DNA from: Vibrio sp. 14G-20
GTDB taxonomy: Bacteria; Pseudomonadota; Gammaproteobacteria; Enterobacterales; Vibrionaceae
Assembly: GCF_026241515.1 (NCBI RefSeq)
Contig: NZ_JAPHPW010000033.1
Span: forward strand, 1 to 42,178
DNA: 42,178 nt
Reading direction: 5' to 3'
The position numbers and the translations under genes were made by a program. The notes under the pieces were generated by a model. That model searched no databases. It saw only the letters and a program-made list of their open reading frames with translations, and was not told the DNA's origin. Shown here piece after piece: positions 17,551 through 26,069 of this stretch. Within the stretch, counting starts at the first letter, position 1. The number at the start of each line of letters is the position of its first letter.

Positions 17551-18744
17551 ATGATTAAGCTAAAATTTTCTCACGTCAGTACCGGCTTTATCGCTGTTTT
17601 CATTGGTTATGCGAGCGCCGCGGCGATTATTTTCCAAGCGGCAATGAGTGCTGGAGCAACCGAAGAACAAGTGGCGTCATGGTTTTGGGCGTTGGGAATT
17701 GGCATGGGGATAACCACAATACTGCTCTCGTTTCATTACAAGAAGCCTGTGGTTACAGCGTGGTCGACGCCTGGAGCGGCGTTGTTAATCACATCTCTTG
17801 AAGGGCTGACAATGAATCAGGCTGTGGCCGTGTTTTTTTTCAGTTCGATGTTGATCACGTTAGTTGGATTAGCGGGGATGTTTGAGAAAGTCCTAAAACA
17901 GATCCCAACATCGATTGCCTCTGCGATGCTCGCGGGGATTCTATTGCAATTCGGTTTGGGTTTGTTCACGTCGTTAATGGAAGAGGCGCAAGTCGTAGCG
18001 GTCATGCTCGCTGTATTTATTCTGGCGAAAGCGCGGTTAGGAAATTTACTGATCCCAAGCATTTTCATTATCGCACTGGTTATGTGTGTGGGTTTTGGCA
18101 AACTCGATGTCAGTCAGGTGACTATGGGATTAACGACCCCAGTGTTCATCAAGCCCGATTTTGAGTTCTTTTCGTTGTTCAGTGTGGGTATCCCATTGTT
18201 TATAGTGACGATGGCTTCACAGAACTTACCGGGATTTGCGGTTCTAAAAGCGAACGGATACCAAGTCGATTCATCGAAGATCATTACCACCACCGGGGTG
18301 ACAGGTTTGATCTTCGCACCGTTTGGTGGCTTTGTGTATAACCTTGCAGCGATTACGGGCGCTATTTGCATGGGCCCTAATGCGGATAGTAATCCAAAGA
18401 CACGTTATATGGCGGGGATTTGTATGGGCGGGTTTTACTTGTTAGCTGGCGTGATGGGGATGTCATTTGTGTCGCTGTTTAGCGCCGTGCCCTCCGAGAT
18501 TGTTATTGCGGTTGCTGGCTTAGCGGTGATGCCGACCTTGATGAATTGTTTAGCTGTTTCGATGGCAGACAACCACTATCGAGAGCCTGCACTGCTTACT
18601 TTCTTATTCACTGCTTCTGGCACCAATTTACTGGGGATCGGCAGTGCATTTTGGGGGCTGTGCATCGGGTTGTTTTGTTGCTGGTTACACAATTACAAAG
18701 CTAAGTCACGTGGAGCAAACAATACTTCGCAAACTTCGTCGTAA
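17551..18744 (+). CDS. BenE-family (benzoate/H+ symporter-like) transporter
   Basis: This 397-residue protein is almost entirely hydrophobic, with roughly 11-12 membrane segments, and fits the BenE family. Characteristic stretches include VTAWSTPGAALL (about 70-81), FFSSMLITLVGL, the ASQNLPGFAVLKANGY motif (about 223-238) and APFGGFVYNLAAITGAICMG (about 251-270). BenE is named for benzoate uptake, but the E. coli relative YdcO lies beside a sulfur regulator, and here a cysteine synthase-like gene is close by, so a sulfur compound is a possible substrate. It is divergent from the XRE-cupin gene and probably repressed through the two palindromes. Confidence 0.85.
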   Translation: MIKLKFSHVSTGFIAVFIGYASAAAIIFQAAMSAGATEEQVASWFWALGIGMGITTILLSFHYKKPVVTAWSTPGAALLITSLEGLTMNQAVAVFFFSSMLITLVGLAGMFEKVLKQIPTSIASAMLAGILLQFGLGLFTSLMEEAQVVAVMLAVFILAKARLGNLLIPSIFIIALVMCVGFGKLDVSQVTMGLTTPVFIKPDFEFFSLFSVGIPLFIVTMASQNLPGFAVLKANGYQVDSSKIITTTGVTGLIFAPFGGFVYNLAAITGAICMGPNADSNPKTRYMAGICMGGFYLLAGVMGMSFVSLFSAVPSEIVIAVAGLAVMPTLMNCLAVSMADNHYREPALLTFLFTASGTNLLGIGSAFWGLCIGLFCCWLHNYKAKSRGANNTSQTSS

Positions 18745-18808
18745 TGGAAGGATTCAAGATTAGGATTAGGTTCGCTGTGAATTAGAAACACCAGCAAGCT
18801 GTTTGAGT

Positions 18809-18842
18809 AGCAAGCCCAGTCATACTCGTGACTGGGCTTGCT
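18809..18842. terminator. Strong hairpin between convergent genes
   Basis: A perfect 14-bp stem AGCAAGCCCAGTCA / TGACTGGGCTTGCT with a 6-base loop lies between genes ending at 18744 (+) and 18858 (-). Neither side has a T-tract, so it may act by stabilising mRNA ends. Confidence 0.6.
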
Positions 18843-18857
18843 TACAAAGGAATAAAG

Positions 18858-19841
18858 CTACTTAACTTCGTATCTCAGTAGCACTTCATTATCGAGAACG
18901 ACATTTGTCGACCAGATAAAGCTTGCGCCTGCACCACTGAATTTTTCGATAAAGTTCATGTACGCTTTTTTATTGTTTACGCCAATATCGTCTTCTGAGT
19001 ATACCGATGCTTGAGGCCAAGATGTTGAATCGAACTCTTGGTTCATCCAGTTGGTTGGTGTTTCCCAATGAGCGGCGTAGGCATCTTGACCGTGGTCAGT
19101 TCCTTCCGTGGTGCAGCTTTCAGAAAGACGCTTCTCGTCGACTTCACTCAAACAAGTCAGGTCATAAATCGGTGAGGTATAAAAGGTTTGTGCTTGCCAT
19201 TCTGGTCCTGTCACGGTTCCGTCACTAAAGCTCGCGATAAAGCCACCATCACCAGCGTGGTATGCCTTTCCGCGGTTATCTTCGCTGCCAAGACCTAGGT
19301 TTTCTTCCCAATCAATCACTTTCACCGCAATCGTGTAAGGCTTCTTCACCTTAAATTTGACGATGTTTGAGTTAAACGGTGTGAAAGGAATGGTGTCTAC
19401 CGCGATTAACTTGCCGTTGATATAAAGTTCGAAATAGTTATCGGCAAAAATATAGCCTGTTATTTCCTCACCGTCTTGATCAACTATCGCTACAGGTACA
19501 GAGCTTTGATCGACTTCGGCTAGGCTGCTTGGCGTAGTGTTTGAGCACTCTTCATAAAGATCAAAGGCTTTTGGCCCTGTTGAAAAGTTGTTTTTGGCTG
19601 GAACCGTCCAAACCTTTCCTTCTGAGTCCGTAATTTCCCCGACACCCGCCACTCGGCTACGTCCGTTTGCACACTCAAAGAGATTCGATTCAACGGTGGT
19701 AGCCACACCTTGAGTAATACTCGCTGAGCCTTGGTAATCACTGATGTTGCTGACCGAAGGCGTATCTGATGATGGTGAGCAGCCTATTGCGAGCAAAGCA
19801 ACCGATGAAAGGGCAAGGGCTTGATATTTTGTGATGATCAT
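18858..19841 (-). CDS. Unknown secreted lipoprotein, 327 residues
   Basis: The protein starts with a lipoprotein signal (ALALSSVALLAIGC) whose lipobox Cys is residue 21, so it should be lipid-anchored; Ser at +2 favours the outer membrane. The mature part is acidic and beta-rich, with FELYINGKLIAVDTIPFTP and IVKFKVKKPYTIAVKVIDWE resembling a galactose-binding-like or PA14-like jelly roll, and four or more Cys that may form disulfides. I do not recognise the family and propose only a cell-surface or carbohydrate-related role. The ATG at 19841 is chosen because the upstream ORF extension would bury the signal peptide. It is a single gene, divergent from the CxxC protein gene. Confidence 0.75.
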   Translation of the reverse strand: MIITKYQALALSSVALLAIGCSPSSDTPSVSNISDYQGSASITQGVATTVESNLFECANGRSRVAGVGEITDSEGKVWTVPAKNNFSTGPKAFDLYEECSNTTPSSLAEVDQSSVPVAIVDQDGEEITGYIFADNYFELYINGKLIAVDTIPFTPFNSNIVKFKVKKPYTIAVKVIDWEENLGLGSEDNRGKAYHAGDGGFIASFSDGTVTGPEWQAQTFYTSPIYDLTCLSEVDEKRLSESCTTEGTDHGQDAYAAHWETPTNWMNQEFDSTSWPQASVYSEDDIGVNNKKAYMNFIEKFSGAGASFIWSTNVVLDNEVLLRYEVK

Positions 19842-20248
19842 TGATTGGGTATCCGAAATGGGTGATTTAAATAAGCGTGGTTCAAAATAAGCCAAGTGCA
19901 AGTAAGTTAATTGAAAACAAAGTCATTTCAAACAAATCCGAGCTAAGTAGCCAAGTAAGCCGTGAACTCAAAGCTGATAGCTGGAACGACGAAACTAAGC
20001 AAGAGCCAAAGCAATTGTGAGGTGCCACGCTTATTATTTGATGAGGCATATATTACCCGTACAAATGTAAACAAGCGTAAAGCTGAGTAAGCATAGGTAA
20101 AACAGCGCTTTTATCGAATGATCACATCTGCTTGCGCGGCGCTGGTAAAAATACTCAGCATGAAGCGGTTTCAGGTTGTGATTGAGATAGTATTTTGCTA
20201 CAAAACGCGCATAATCTCGCTATACAACATTTAAAGAAGAAATTACCT
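19842..20248. other. Gene-free divergent region
   Basis: The 407 bp between the lipoprotein and CxxC-protein genes hold no supported ORF. CATAAT at 20210-20215 could be a -10 element for the rightward gene, but no good -35 is spaced to match. Otherwise I see nothing. Confidence 0.4.
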
Positions 20249-20635
20249 ATGACTACCTTTCAATACTACTTTCACCAACTGCCTTGCTTCGACTGTAAAA
20301 AAACGACAGTAAGTACTGATCTTGGTTGGTTAACGCCTGCGATGAAAGAGGATGCTATCGCACAAGTGACAGCGACACTTGCACAAGGCGAGGTTACTCC
20401 TGATCTTTCAGCAGACGTGGTTTGTACTAAAGATGAAGCACGTGAGTACTTACTACTGAACTTCTTCGGCTATTCAGAGGAAGAGCTAGCAAGCGGGATC
20501 GAAGCGGATGATGAAAAAGAAGTGGCAGACGAAATCGCAGAGCTAGTAGAAGAAGGTAAAGACACCATCACCTTCGAACATGAGATTGCTCTTCAGTGCT
20601 GTGCTGACTGCGATGTTGAAGACGAGTCAAACTAA
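20249..20635 (+). CDS. Unknown 128-residue acidic protein with two CxxC pairs
   Basis: I do not recognise the family. The protein has PCFDCKK near the N-terminus (C12 and C15) and QCCADCDVE near the C-terminus, two Cys clusters that could bind one metal ion such as zinc, separated by a very acidic helical middle (YSEEELASGIEADDEKEVAD). No signal peptide or membrane segment is present, so it should be cytosolic. The ATG at 20249 follows an AAGAAG ribosome site; an upstream in-frame start at 20195 adds unsupported residues. It is a single gene with its own strong terminator, not linked to a neighbour. Confidence 0.75.
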   Translation: MTTFQYYFHQLPCFDCKKTTVSTDLGWLTPAMKEDAIAQVTATLAQGEVTPDLSADVVCTKDEAREYLLLNFFGYSEEELASGIEADDEKEVADEIAELVEEGKDTITFEHEIALQCCADCDVEDESN

Positions 20636-20708
20636 GCTCTTGTATTAAGAGTATTAAACTAAGCTCTATTATTTAGGTTCATCATGCAGCTATGATGTTC
20701 TAATGATG

Positions 20709-20746
20709 AAAGGCGTTAGCGGGTTGAGTTCGCTAACGCCTTTTTT
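20709..20746 (+). terminator. Terminator of the CxxC-protein gene
   Basis: A perfect 13-bp stem AAAGGCGTTAGCG / CGCTAACGCCTTT with a 9-base loop runs into six T. Confidence 0.87.
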
Positions 20747-20782
20747 GTCTCTCTGCTTCTTATCTCTAAGCGGCATTAAATC

Positions 20783-21715
20783 TTAAGATGTTGTGCTTTC
20801 TATAATGCCTTGTTTGCTCAGTTGCGAAAGGATCTCAGCAGTTTTCTCTCTGAACAAATCTCTCAGTAGTCGCACTGTCGGGGTGATGGATTGACGACTT
20901 GGACACACTAACCACAGCTCGGTAGGGGTCGGCTTAAACTCAGGCATAACTTTAACCACTTCACCTGAAAGCAGATGAGGTGACATGTCTAAACAAGATT
21001 TTATTGCTACTCCTTTACCCGCGATACACCAACGCCTTACAAGGTCTGCGTCGTTCGAAGCGCGATTTCCTTTTAGTTTCACTTTATGATCATGAGTACC
21101 ATCGTTAAACAGCCACTCGTCTTGCAACATGTCGTGGAGTTGGTAAAGCAAACCATTGTGTTGTGCTAAGTCACTCGGGTGTTTTGGTGCTCCCATTTCA
21201 GCCAAGTATTCGGGAGTTGCACACAATATCCTCGGCACATCGCATATCTTGAAACCATACATGTTCGCATCGGTCGGGGAGCCGTAACGCAGCGCCATAT
21301 CGACGGAATCTCGGTAAAAGTCGATATTGCTATCGCTGATGCTAGTGCGAAGCGTCGCCTTTGGGTATTCAAGCAAGAACTCATCTAACCAAGGTGTGAT
21401 GAGGTTACGTCCTAGATCAGAAGAAAGCGCAATGCGGATTTCTCCATCCAGAATACCAAGCTCTTCACGCATGTTGAGCTTTGCTTGCTCTAACATCTTC
21501 AAGGCTTGCTCACACTCAGGTAAATAGCGTTCGCCTGCAGAGGAAAGCCTTAGATGGCGAGTGGTTCTTACAAACAGTTCAGCGCCCAGTGCGGCTTCGA
21601 CTCGTTTGACGGCAGCACTCGCGGTTGCCGTGCGCATGTCTAGGTTGGTAGCTGCTGCGGTGATACTACGAAACTCCGCCACCTTTAAAATGACCTGCAA
21701 GTCTTCAAGAAGCAT
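20783..21715 (-). CDS. LysR-family regulator, divergent from the oxidoreductase
   Basis: This 310-residue protein is a LysR-type regulator: an N-terminal winged helix (about 1-62, LQVILKVAEFRSITAAATNL and ASAAVKRVEAALGAELFVR) and a C-terminal substrate-binding domain (about 90-300). It looks like the subgroup that controls quinone reductases and alcohol dehydrogenases (DNIDFYRDSVDMALRYG is typical). It is divergent from such a gene across 211 bp, and a LysR-type dyad lies between them, so it most likely controls that gene. The effector is unknown. Confidence 0.9.
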   Translation of the reverse strand: MLLEDLQVILKVAEFRSITAAATNLDMRTATASAAVKRVEAALGAELFVRTTRHLRLSSAGERYLPECEQALKMLEQAKLNMREELGILDGEIRIALSSDLGRNLITPWLDEFLLEYPKATLRTSISDSNIDFYRDSVDMALRYGSPTDANMYGFKICDVPRILCATPEYLAEMGAPKHPSDLAQHNGLLYQLHDMLQDEWLFNDGTHDHKVKLKGNRASNDADLVRRWCIAGKGVAIKSCLDMSPHLLSGEVVKVMPEFKPTPTELWLVCPSRQSITPTVRLLRDLFREKTAEILSQLSKQGIIESTTS

Positions 21716-21841
21716 GTTATCTACCTGTATTGAATTATGTTCTAAACATGGAGTTGGGACATTTCTCCATCACAATCTGCAGATGGGTTATCTCTACTTA
21801 TCGCTTCTAAGTTAGCTTCAAATGCTTAATTGTCAAAAATA

Positions 21842-21860
21842 ATTTGATAATAATTCAAAT
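21842..21860. promoter_or_regulatory. LysR-type T-N11-A dyad
   Basis: ATTTGA and TCAAAT flank 7 bases and contain T-N11-A (T at 21845, A at 21857), the general LysR recognition form. It lies between the divergent LysR and oxidoreductase genes, 67 bp before the latter's ATG. Confidence 0.5.
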
Positions 21861-21926
21861 ATTAGGCGGTTTATCTAGAGTGAGAATTGACTAAGATTAA
21901 CTCGTCTAATTCAAGGAGAAAGCACA

Positions 21927-22967
21927 ATGTCAGCACCATCAAAAATGAAAGCTATTGGATTTACTCAATCATTTGCGATTACAGAACGAGACAGTTTATT
22001 TGAGTTTGAAACGAGTCTGCCAGAACTAAAAAATAATGACTTGCTGGTAAAAGTGAGCGCGACTTCTATCAATCCTGCTGACGCAAAAATTCGTATTCGT
22101 AGTGCCAAAGACAAAACACTCGAACAACCAAAAGTGTTGGGTTATGACGCAGTCGGTGAAGTTGTTGGCAAAGGTGCTGACGTTGAAGGCTTCGAAGTCG
22201 GTGACCGCGTGTACTATGCGGGTGACGTAACACGTATGGGTGCTAACGCAGAATACCAAGCTGTGGACTACCGTATTACCGCTAAAGCGCCGAAGAGCCT
22301 TTCTGATGAAGCTGCAGCCGTTATGCCACTAGCAACGCTTACGGCTTGGGAAGCATTGTTTGACCGCTTGCGTGTTCGTCCTGAAGAGAAAAAGTCTATC
22401 CTGATCATTGGTGGAGCAGGCGGTGTTGGTTCAATTACGATTCAACTGGCTAAGCAACTGACCAACCTAAATGTTATCGCAACAGCTTCAAGACCTGAAA
22501 CGGAGAAGTGGGTAAGGGATATGGGGGCGGATTATGTGGCGAACCACCGTAACCTTGTCGAGTCTGTGCGAGAGCAAGGCATTCAACATGTCGATTACAT
22601 CTTCAATGTTGCGGATACAAAAGGGCACTGGGATGCGATGGTTGAGCTGATTGCACCACAAGGCATGATCAGCTCGATTGTTGAGTTCGATGGCGGAATT
22701 GATCTGTCGGCGCTGCAAGGTAAGTCTGCAGGTTTTGTGTGGGAACTGATGTTCACACGTTCACTGTTCAACACAGACGATATCCAAAAACAGCAAGATA
22801 TCCTGTTCCAAGCAGCGAACCTGATTGATGCTGGCCGTATCAAAACGACGCTTACCACCACATTGAATGGCTTTAGTGTTGAGACACTGAAAGATGCGCA
22901 CCAACGTATTGAAAGCAGCGCGTCGATTGGTAAAACAGCCATCAAATATTATTCGTTAATGATTTAG
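21927..22967 (+). CDS. Zinc-type alcohol dehydrogenase / quinone oxidoreductase family protein
   Basis: This 346-residue protein is a medium-chain dehydrogenase/reductase. The N-terminal GroES-like domain has SINPADAKIR and VLGYDAVGEVVGKG, and the nucleotide-binding domain has IIGGAGGVGSITIQLAKQL (about 157-175), pointing to NADPH. The structural zinc Cys cluster of true alcohol dehydrogenases is missing, so it probably acts as a quinone or enone reductase rather than an alcohol dehydrogenase, despite the family name. AAGGAG lies 8 bases before the ATG. It is divergent from a LysR gene that probably regulates it, perhaps in response to reactive carbonyls or quinones. Confidence 0.88.
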   Translation: MSAPSKMKAIGFTQSFAITERDSLFEFETSLPELKNNDLLVKVSATSINPADAKIRIRSAKDKTLEQPKVLGYDAVGEVVGKGADVEGFEVGDRVYYAGDVTRMGANAEYQAVDYRITAKAPKSLSDEAAAVMPLATLTAWEALFDRLRVRPEEKKSILIIGGAGGVGSITIQLAKQLTNLNVIATASRPETEKWVRDMGADYVANHRNLVESVREQGIQHVDYIFNVADTKGHWDAMVELIAPQGMISSIVEFDGGIDLSALQGKSAGFVWELMFTRSLFNTDDIQKQQDILFQAANLIDAGRIKTTLTTTLNGFSVETLKDAHQRIESSASIGKTAIKYYSLMI

Positions 22968-23034
22968 AACTTTGACGATTTGAATCGTTGCTTATTTGAA
23001 CAGTTTGAGCAGCTTGAACGCTTGAATAGAAAGC

Positions 23035-23077
23035 CCCTGATACTTATCGCGAATCGGTAAAACATCAGGGTTTTTTT
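23035..23077 (+). terminator. Terminator of the oxidoreductase gene
   Basis: CCCTGAT (23035-23041) pairs with ATCAGGG (23064-23070) and is followed by seven T. The loop is long (22 bases). Confidence 0.7.
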
Positions 23078-23112
23078 ATTAAGTGATTTACTGTGTTTAT
23101 TCCAACAAAGCT

Positions 23113-23721
23113 TTACTCAGTTTCTTGAAGCGTTTGGAATTGAATCTGAGTGAGATTTAACTTGAAGGGCAGGGGTTTTTTATCTGCAATCAAAAAGCCG
23201 ATCTGTTTAATGTCTTGAGCTTTAAGTTCCGGTGCTCCGCTGAGTAATCGACCTCTAAACACTGCTTGAAAGTCCTTTAGTTGGAAGACTTTCCTGAGTT
23301 GCTCGCCTTTGATGGTTTCAAAGCTGTGCTTGTAATTGGTTCTGTTTCCAGCTATCCATGTTGTGAACCTCAATTGGTAAGTACGACCATCACCTACAAT
23401 CGTCAGTTCTACGCTGTCCATTTTAGAGCTTATAGACTCTATAGAGCGGTTGATTGAACTGAAGCCACCATTATTCTCTAACGATAATTCGCCCTTAAAT
23501 TGACTCGTCTCGCCTTGATAAACAAGCCTGCCTGTTGAGACTCCTCCCATGACGTTATCGTTGATTGCTGTCCACTTCTGGTGTTCATTCGCTTGTGTGA
23601 AATCAATCATCTCAGTTCCTGCTGTTGACGCTTTAGACCATAAAAAAGAGAGGCTGAGTACTAGCCACAAAAGGTGTCTGTGCTTAAGCAATGAATGCGT
23701 TTTGAAAGCCGTTCCGTTCAT
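23113..23721 (-). CDS. CIA30-family protein, exported
   Basis: This 202-residue protein carries an N-terminal hydrophobic export segment (HLLWLVLSLSFLWSKASTAG) and a CIA30 (NDUFAF1-like) beta-sandwich. Family landmarks are clear: W-x-x-I-N-D-N-V-M-G-G-V-S-T-G-R, LENNGGFSSI, a D-G-R-T-Y-Q-L-R-F strand, FRGRLLSGAPELKAQDIKQIGFLIADK and PLPFKLNL. In mitochondria the family helps assemble complex I; bacterial members have no settled role and are galactose-binding-like. GGAG lies 7 bases before the ATG, inside the last copy of a 7-bp tandem repeat, so repeat number may change expression. The downstream minus-strand neighbour is unrelated. Confidence 0.85.
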   Translation of the reverse strand: MNGTAFKTHSLLKHRHLLWLVLSLSFLWSKASTAGTEMIDFTQANEHQKWTAINDNVMGGVSTGRLVYQGETSQFKGELSLENNGGFSSINRSIESISSKMDSVELTIVGDGRTYQLRFTTWIAGNRTNYKHSFETIKGEQLRKVFQLKDFQAVFRGRLLSGAPELKAQDIKQIGFLIADKKPLPFKLNLTQIQFQTLQETE

Positions 23722-23729
23722 GATTTTCT

Positions 23730-23764
23730 CCGTTAGCCGTTAGCCGTTAGCCGTTAGCCGTTAG
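23730..23764 (-). repeat. Five tandem copies of a 7-bp unit before the CIA30 gene
   Basis: CCGTTAG is repeated exactly five times (CTAACGG on the coding strand), ending 8 bp before the CIA30 start. The copy nearest the gene supplies the GGAG ribosome site. Identical tandem heptamers are prone to slippage, so copy number may vary and shift promoter-to-gene spacing or leader length. Confidence 0.9.
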
Positions 23765-23783
23765 TAGTGAGTCTGTTCGCGTT

Positions 23784-24050
23784 TTATGGAGAAGGTTCAG
23801 TGGCGAGCATATCCAGACAATGCTCGATGAATTCAGAGTAGTTTGAAGCGTTGTCATACTCAATTTTCAGCGATCCGTGAAACATCAGCGTCACGGTTAC
23901 GTCTTTAAAGCTTAGCCAACAGGTGTAACCATCGTAATCATGCCAAGCCGTCATTTCGCCCACTTGATATTTATTGTCCAGTTGCTTGCCAGAGGAGCGA
24001 ATGCACTCAAACACTCTGAGAAACTCAATAATGGTGATTCTGTTGTTCAT
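23784..24050 (-). CDS. Unknown 88-residue protein
   Basis: I do not recognise it. It is a small soluble protein with aromatic-rich beta-like stretches (WHDYDGYTCWLSFKDVTVTLMFHG) and an acidic C-terminal helix. GGGAG lies 6 bases before the ATG at 24050, which is why I prefer it to the upstream in-frame start at 24074. Its stop is 19 bp before the heptamer repeat of the downstream CIA30 gene on the same strand, so the two could be co-transcribed; in that case the repeats would lie between genes of one operon. Confidence 0.6.
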   Translation of the reverse strand: MNNRITIIEFLRVFECIRSSGKQLDNKYQVGEMTAWHDYDGYTCWLSFKDVTVTLMFHGSLKIEYDNASNYSEFIEHCLDMLATEPSP

Positions 24051-24396
24051 ATGTTGCTCCCGCTGCATCGTCATTGAGAAAGGGCTGAATTTTGGTATCT
24101 AAACTAAATACGGCTTGCTTTTATGTTCCTACGGTTTGCCTCTATGTCCCGATCACTGAAAGGGTCTTATCTTCTCGATAAACCGCTGTTTTCTAATATT
24201 TTCATCGTCATTCCATACATCTGATCAATTCAGAGCAAAACGGGCGTAACAAACTCGAATAACGATGTTAACCCTCAAGATAAAGGCGAGCTTAATTTGC
24301 ATTTATGGTGGTTAATTAAAATTAGAGTCGATAGGATAAATAGCATCGGAGCCGGGTTATTGGCTGAAATGGAATCGACAGAAAGTGCGTGTAAAC
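24051..24396. other. Gene-free divergent region
   Basis: The 346 bp between the 88-residue protein and the symporter-like gene contain no supported gene and no clear operator that I can see. Confidence 0.4.
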
Positions 24397-25377
24397 ATGA
24401 TAGAAAAACTGAAAAAGGAATGGTTTCTGGTAGGGATGGTGGTGGCCATGGTCGTTGCTGTTTTTACGCCAGATTGGGGGAAGTCGGGTGGGGTACTTCA
24501 TCTTGATACGGTTACCGTTCTCGGCATCGCCTTGGTGTTTTTCTTACATGGTCTAGGCTTGTCTCCCAAAGCCATTCTTGAAGGGCTTTCAAATTGGAAG
24601 CTGCACGTTTTTGTTCAAAGCGCGACCTTCTTAGTTTATCCACTGCTTTGGGTGATATTTGGACAAGGCTTTGTCGCTTATATGCCTGCAGCTCTGGCCT
24701 TTGGTTTCTGTTACCTCTTCGTTTTGCCGAGTACGATTTCGTCTTCGGTTGCGATGACGGTGATTGGAAAAGGAAACCTACCGGGTGCGATATTCAATGC
24801 ATCGCTTTCTAGTATCTTAGGTGTGTTCATTACGCCTCTACTGATCCAACTCTTCATGGGATTAGAGGGCGCAGAGTTAAACCTGATAGAGTCGGTAATC
24901 TCGATATCTAAAATGCTATTGCTGCCAATGATCGTCGGACAGTTGATGCGTCCATTGCTTTTTGAATGGACTCAGAAACACAAGTCAGTGGTCAATAAGT
25001 TAGACAAATACGTGATACTTCTGATCGTTTACAGTGCTTTCTGTGATTCCATTGAGCACGGTATTTGGAGTGACTTCTCTCCGATGTTGCTGTTGGTGTC
25101 AGCGGTGATTTGTTTCGTGATATTGATGGTGATGGTTCACGGCATTCAATGGAGTGCTCGCAAGGTTGGATTCAATCATCAAGACGAGGTTGCAGCTGTG
25201 TTCTGTGGTACCAAGAAGACCTTGGCGGCTGGTATTCCTATGGCTAAGGTGATATTTGCTCACAACCCTAATCTAGGGATGATATTACTGCCAATTATGC
25301 TCTATCACCCGATTCAGATCTTTTACTGTGCGGTGCTAGCCAATCGTTATGCTAAGGTCGATACACAATCGAGTTAA
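24397..25377 (+). CDS. Bile acid:sodium symporter-like (SBF-like, YfeH-type) membrane protein
   Basis: This 326-residue inner-membrane protein has about 9-10 membrane segments and fits the SBF-like branch of the bile acid/sodium symporter superfamily. Landmarks are FFLHGLGLSPKAI (about 52-64), LPSTISSSVAMTVIGKGNLPGAIFNA in the cross-over region (about 112-137) and the late VAAVFCGTKKTLAAGIPMAKVIF motif (about 266-288). Bacterial substrates of this branch are mostly unknown. The ATG at 24397 is chosen on the common N-terminus (MIEKLKKEWFLVG); the ribosome site is weak. It is a single gene facing the nitrobindin-like gene across a shared terminator. Confidence 0.85.
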   Translation: MIEKLKKEWFLVGMVVAMVVAVFTPDWGKSGGVLHLDTVTVLGIALVFFLHGLGLSPKAILEGLSNWKLHVFVQSATFLVYPLLWVIFGQGFVAYMPAALAFGFCYLFVLPSTISSSVAMTVIGKGNLPGAIFNASLSSILGVFITPLLIQLFMGLEGAELNLIESVISISKMLLLPMIVGQLMRPLLFEWTQKHKSVVNKLDKYVILLIVYSAFCDSIEHGIWSDFSPMLLLVSAVICFVILMVMVHGIQWSARKVGFNHQDEVAAVFCGTKKTLAAGIPMAKVIFAHNPNLGMILLPIMLYHPIQIFYCAVLANRYAKVDTQSS

Positions 25378-25404
25378 ACTTGTTTGTTGTTACAAGTACA
25401 ACAG

Positions 25405-25440
25405 AAAAACGCCTTTCACTTCGTTGTGAAAGGCGTTTGT
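25405..25440. terminator. Bidirectional terminator
   Basis: A perfect 13-bp stem AAACGCCTTTCAC / GTGAAAGGCGTTT with loop TTCGTT lies between convergent genes; a T-run follows on the minus strand and a shorter one on the plus strand. Confidence 0.82.
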
Positions 25441-25448
25441 ATTTGAAC

Positions 25449-26069
25449 CTAATTCACTTTAACCAATGTACTTGAATCAGTGTGAGCAAAAGCGTTGTCG
25501 TAGATCTCTAAACCTGTTGTTTGAGAGTAAGTCAACGTGTCGTCTGAAATACTGATGTTCATTGTGAAGCCCGTAGTGGTTGCGTTGTCTGTCATGTATT
25601 CAGACTCAGCGATACCGCGCTTAGATGCGACTAACGTCATTGTGTCGCCAGCAGGGCCTTCTGCCGTGACACATGTGGTGCGAGGCACACAGTAAGAGTT
25701 GTACACGATTTGATTCTTTTGGTCGTAGATGAAGTAGCCACGTTGATCGTGGAATTTAGAATCGTCGGCCTTTCTGAATACTTCCTGCTTGTAGTACAGA
25801 GCAACCAGATATTGATCGCTGGCATTGGTTGCATCTGCTGCAACCTCAAACGTCATCACTTCATAAAACGGTGTGACTGCTGGGCCACCCGCACCCACAT
25901 CAGTCCCTTCTTGACCCGGTGAAATATCAACGCCACCAGTTTCGACCGATTTCCATGTGCCGACTAACTTTGCAAGTGGACCGAAATCCATACCATTGAT
26001 TGTATTGTGGTCGGCTACTGCTGGAACCGAGATTGCTGCTGCAATACCAAGTGCTAATAATTTTTTCAC
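25449..26069 (-). CDS. Secreted nitrobindin/FABP-like beta-barrel protein
   Basis: This 206-residue protein has a clean Sec signal (MKKLLALGIAAAISVPAVADH, cleaved near residue 19). The mature part begins FGPLAKLVGTWKS, matching the G-x-W opening of nitrobindin-like (heme-binding) beta-barrels, and is followed by alternating beta strands. Two Cys (YCVPRTTC) may form a disulfide, which fits export. The family binds heme or lipids, but the heme-ligating His cannot be identified by eye, so heme binding is only a suggestion. The start is GTG with GGAAG 5 bases upstream. It is a single gene convergent with the symporter-like gene. Confidence 0.7.
   Translation of the reverse strand: MKKLLALGIAAAISVPAVADHNTINGMDFGPLAKLVGTWKSVETGGVDISPGQEGTDVGAGGPAVTPFYEVMTFEVAADATNASDQYLVALYYKQEVFRKADDSKFHDQRGYFIYDQKNQIVYNSYCVPRTTCVTAEGPAGDTMTLVASKRGIAESEYMTDNATTTGFTMNISISDDTLTYSQTTGLEIYDNAFAHTDSSTLVKVN

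Noticed and set aside
23730..23764. CRISPR-like array
   Set aside because: The unit is a spacerless 7-bp tandem repeat, not repeat-spacer structure.
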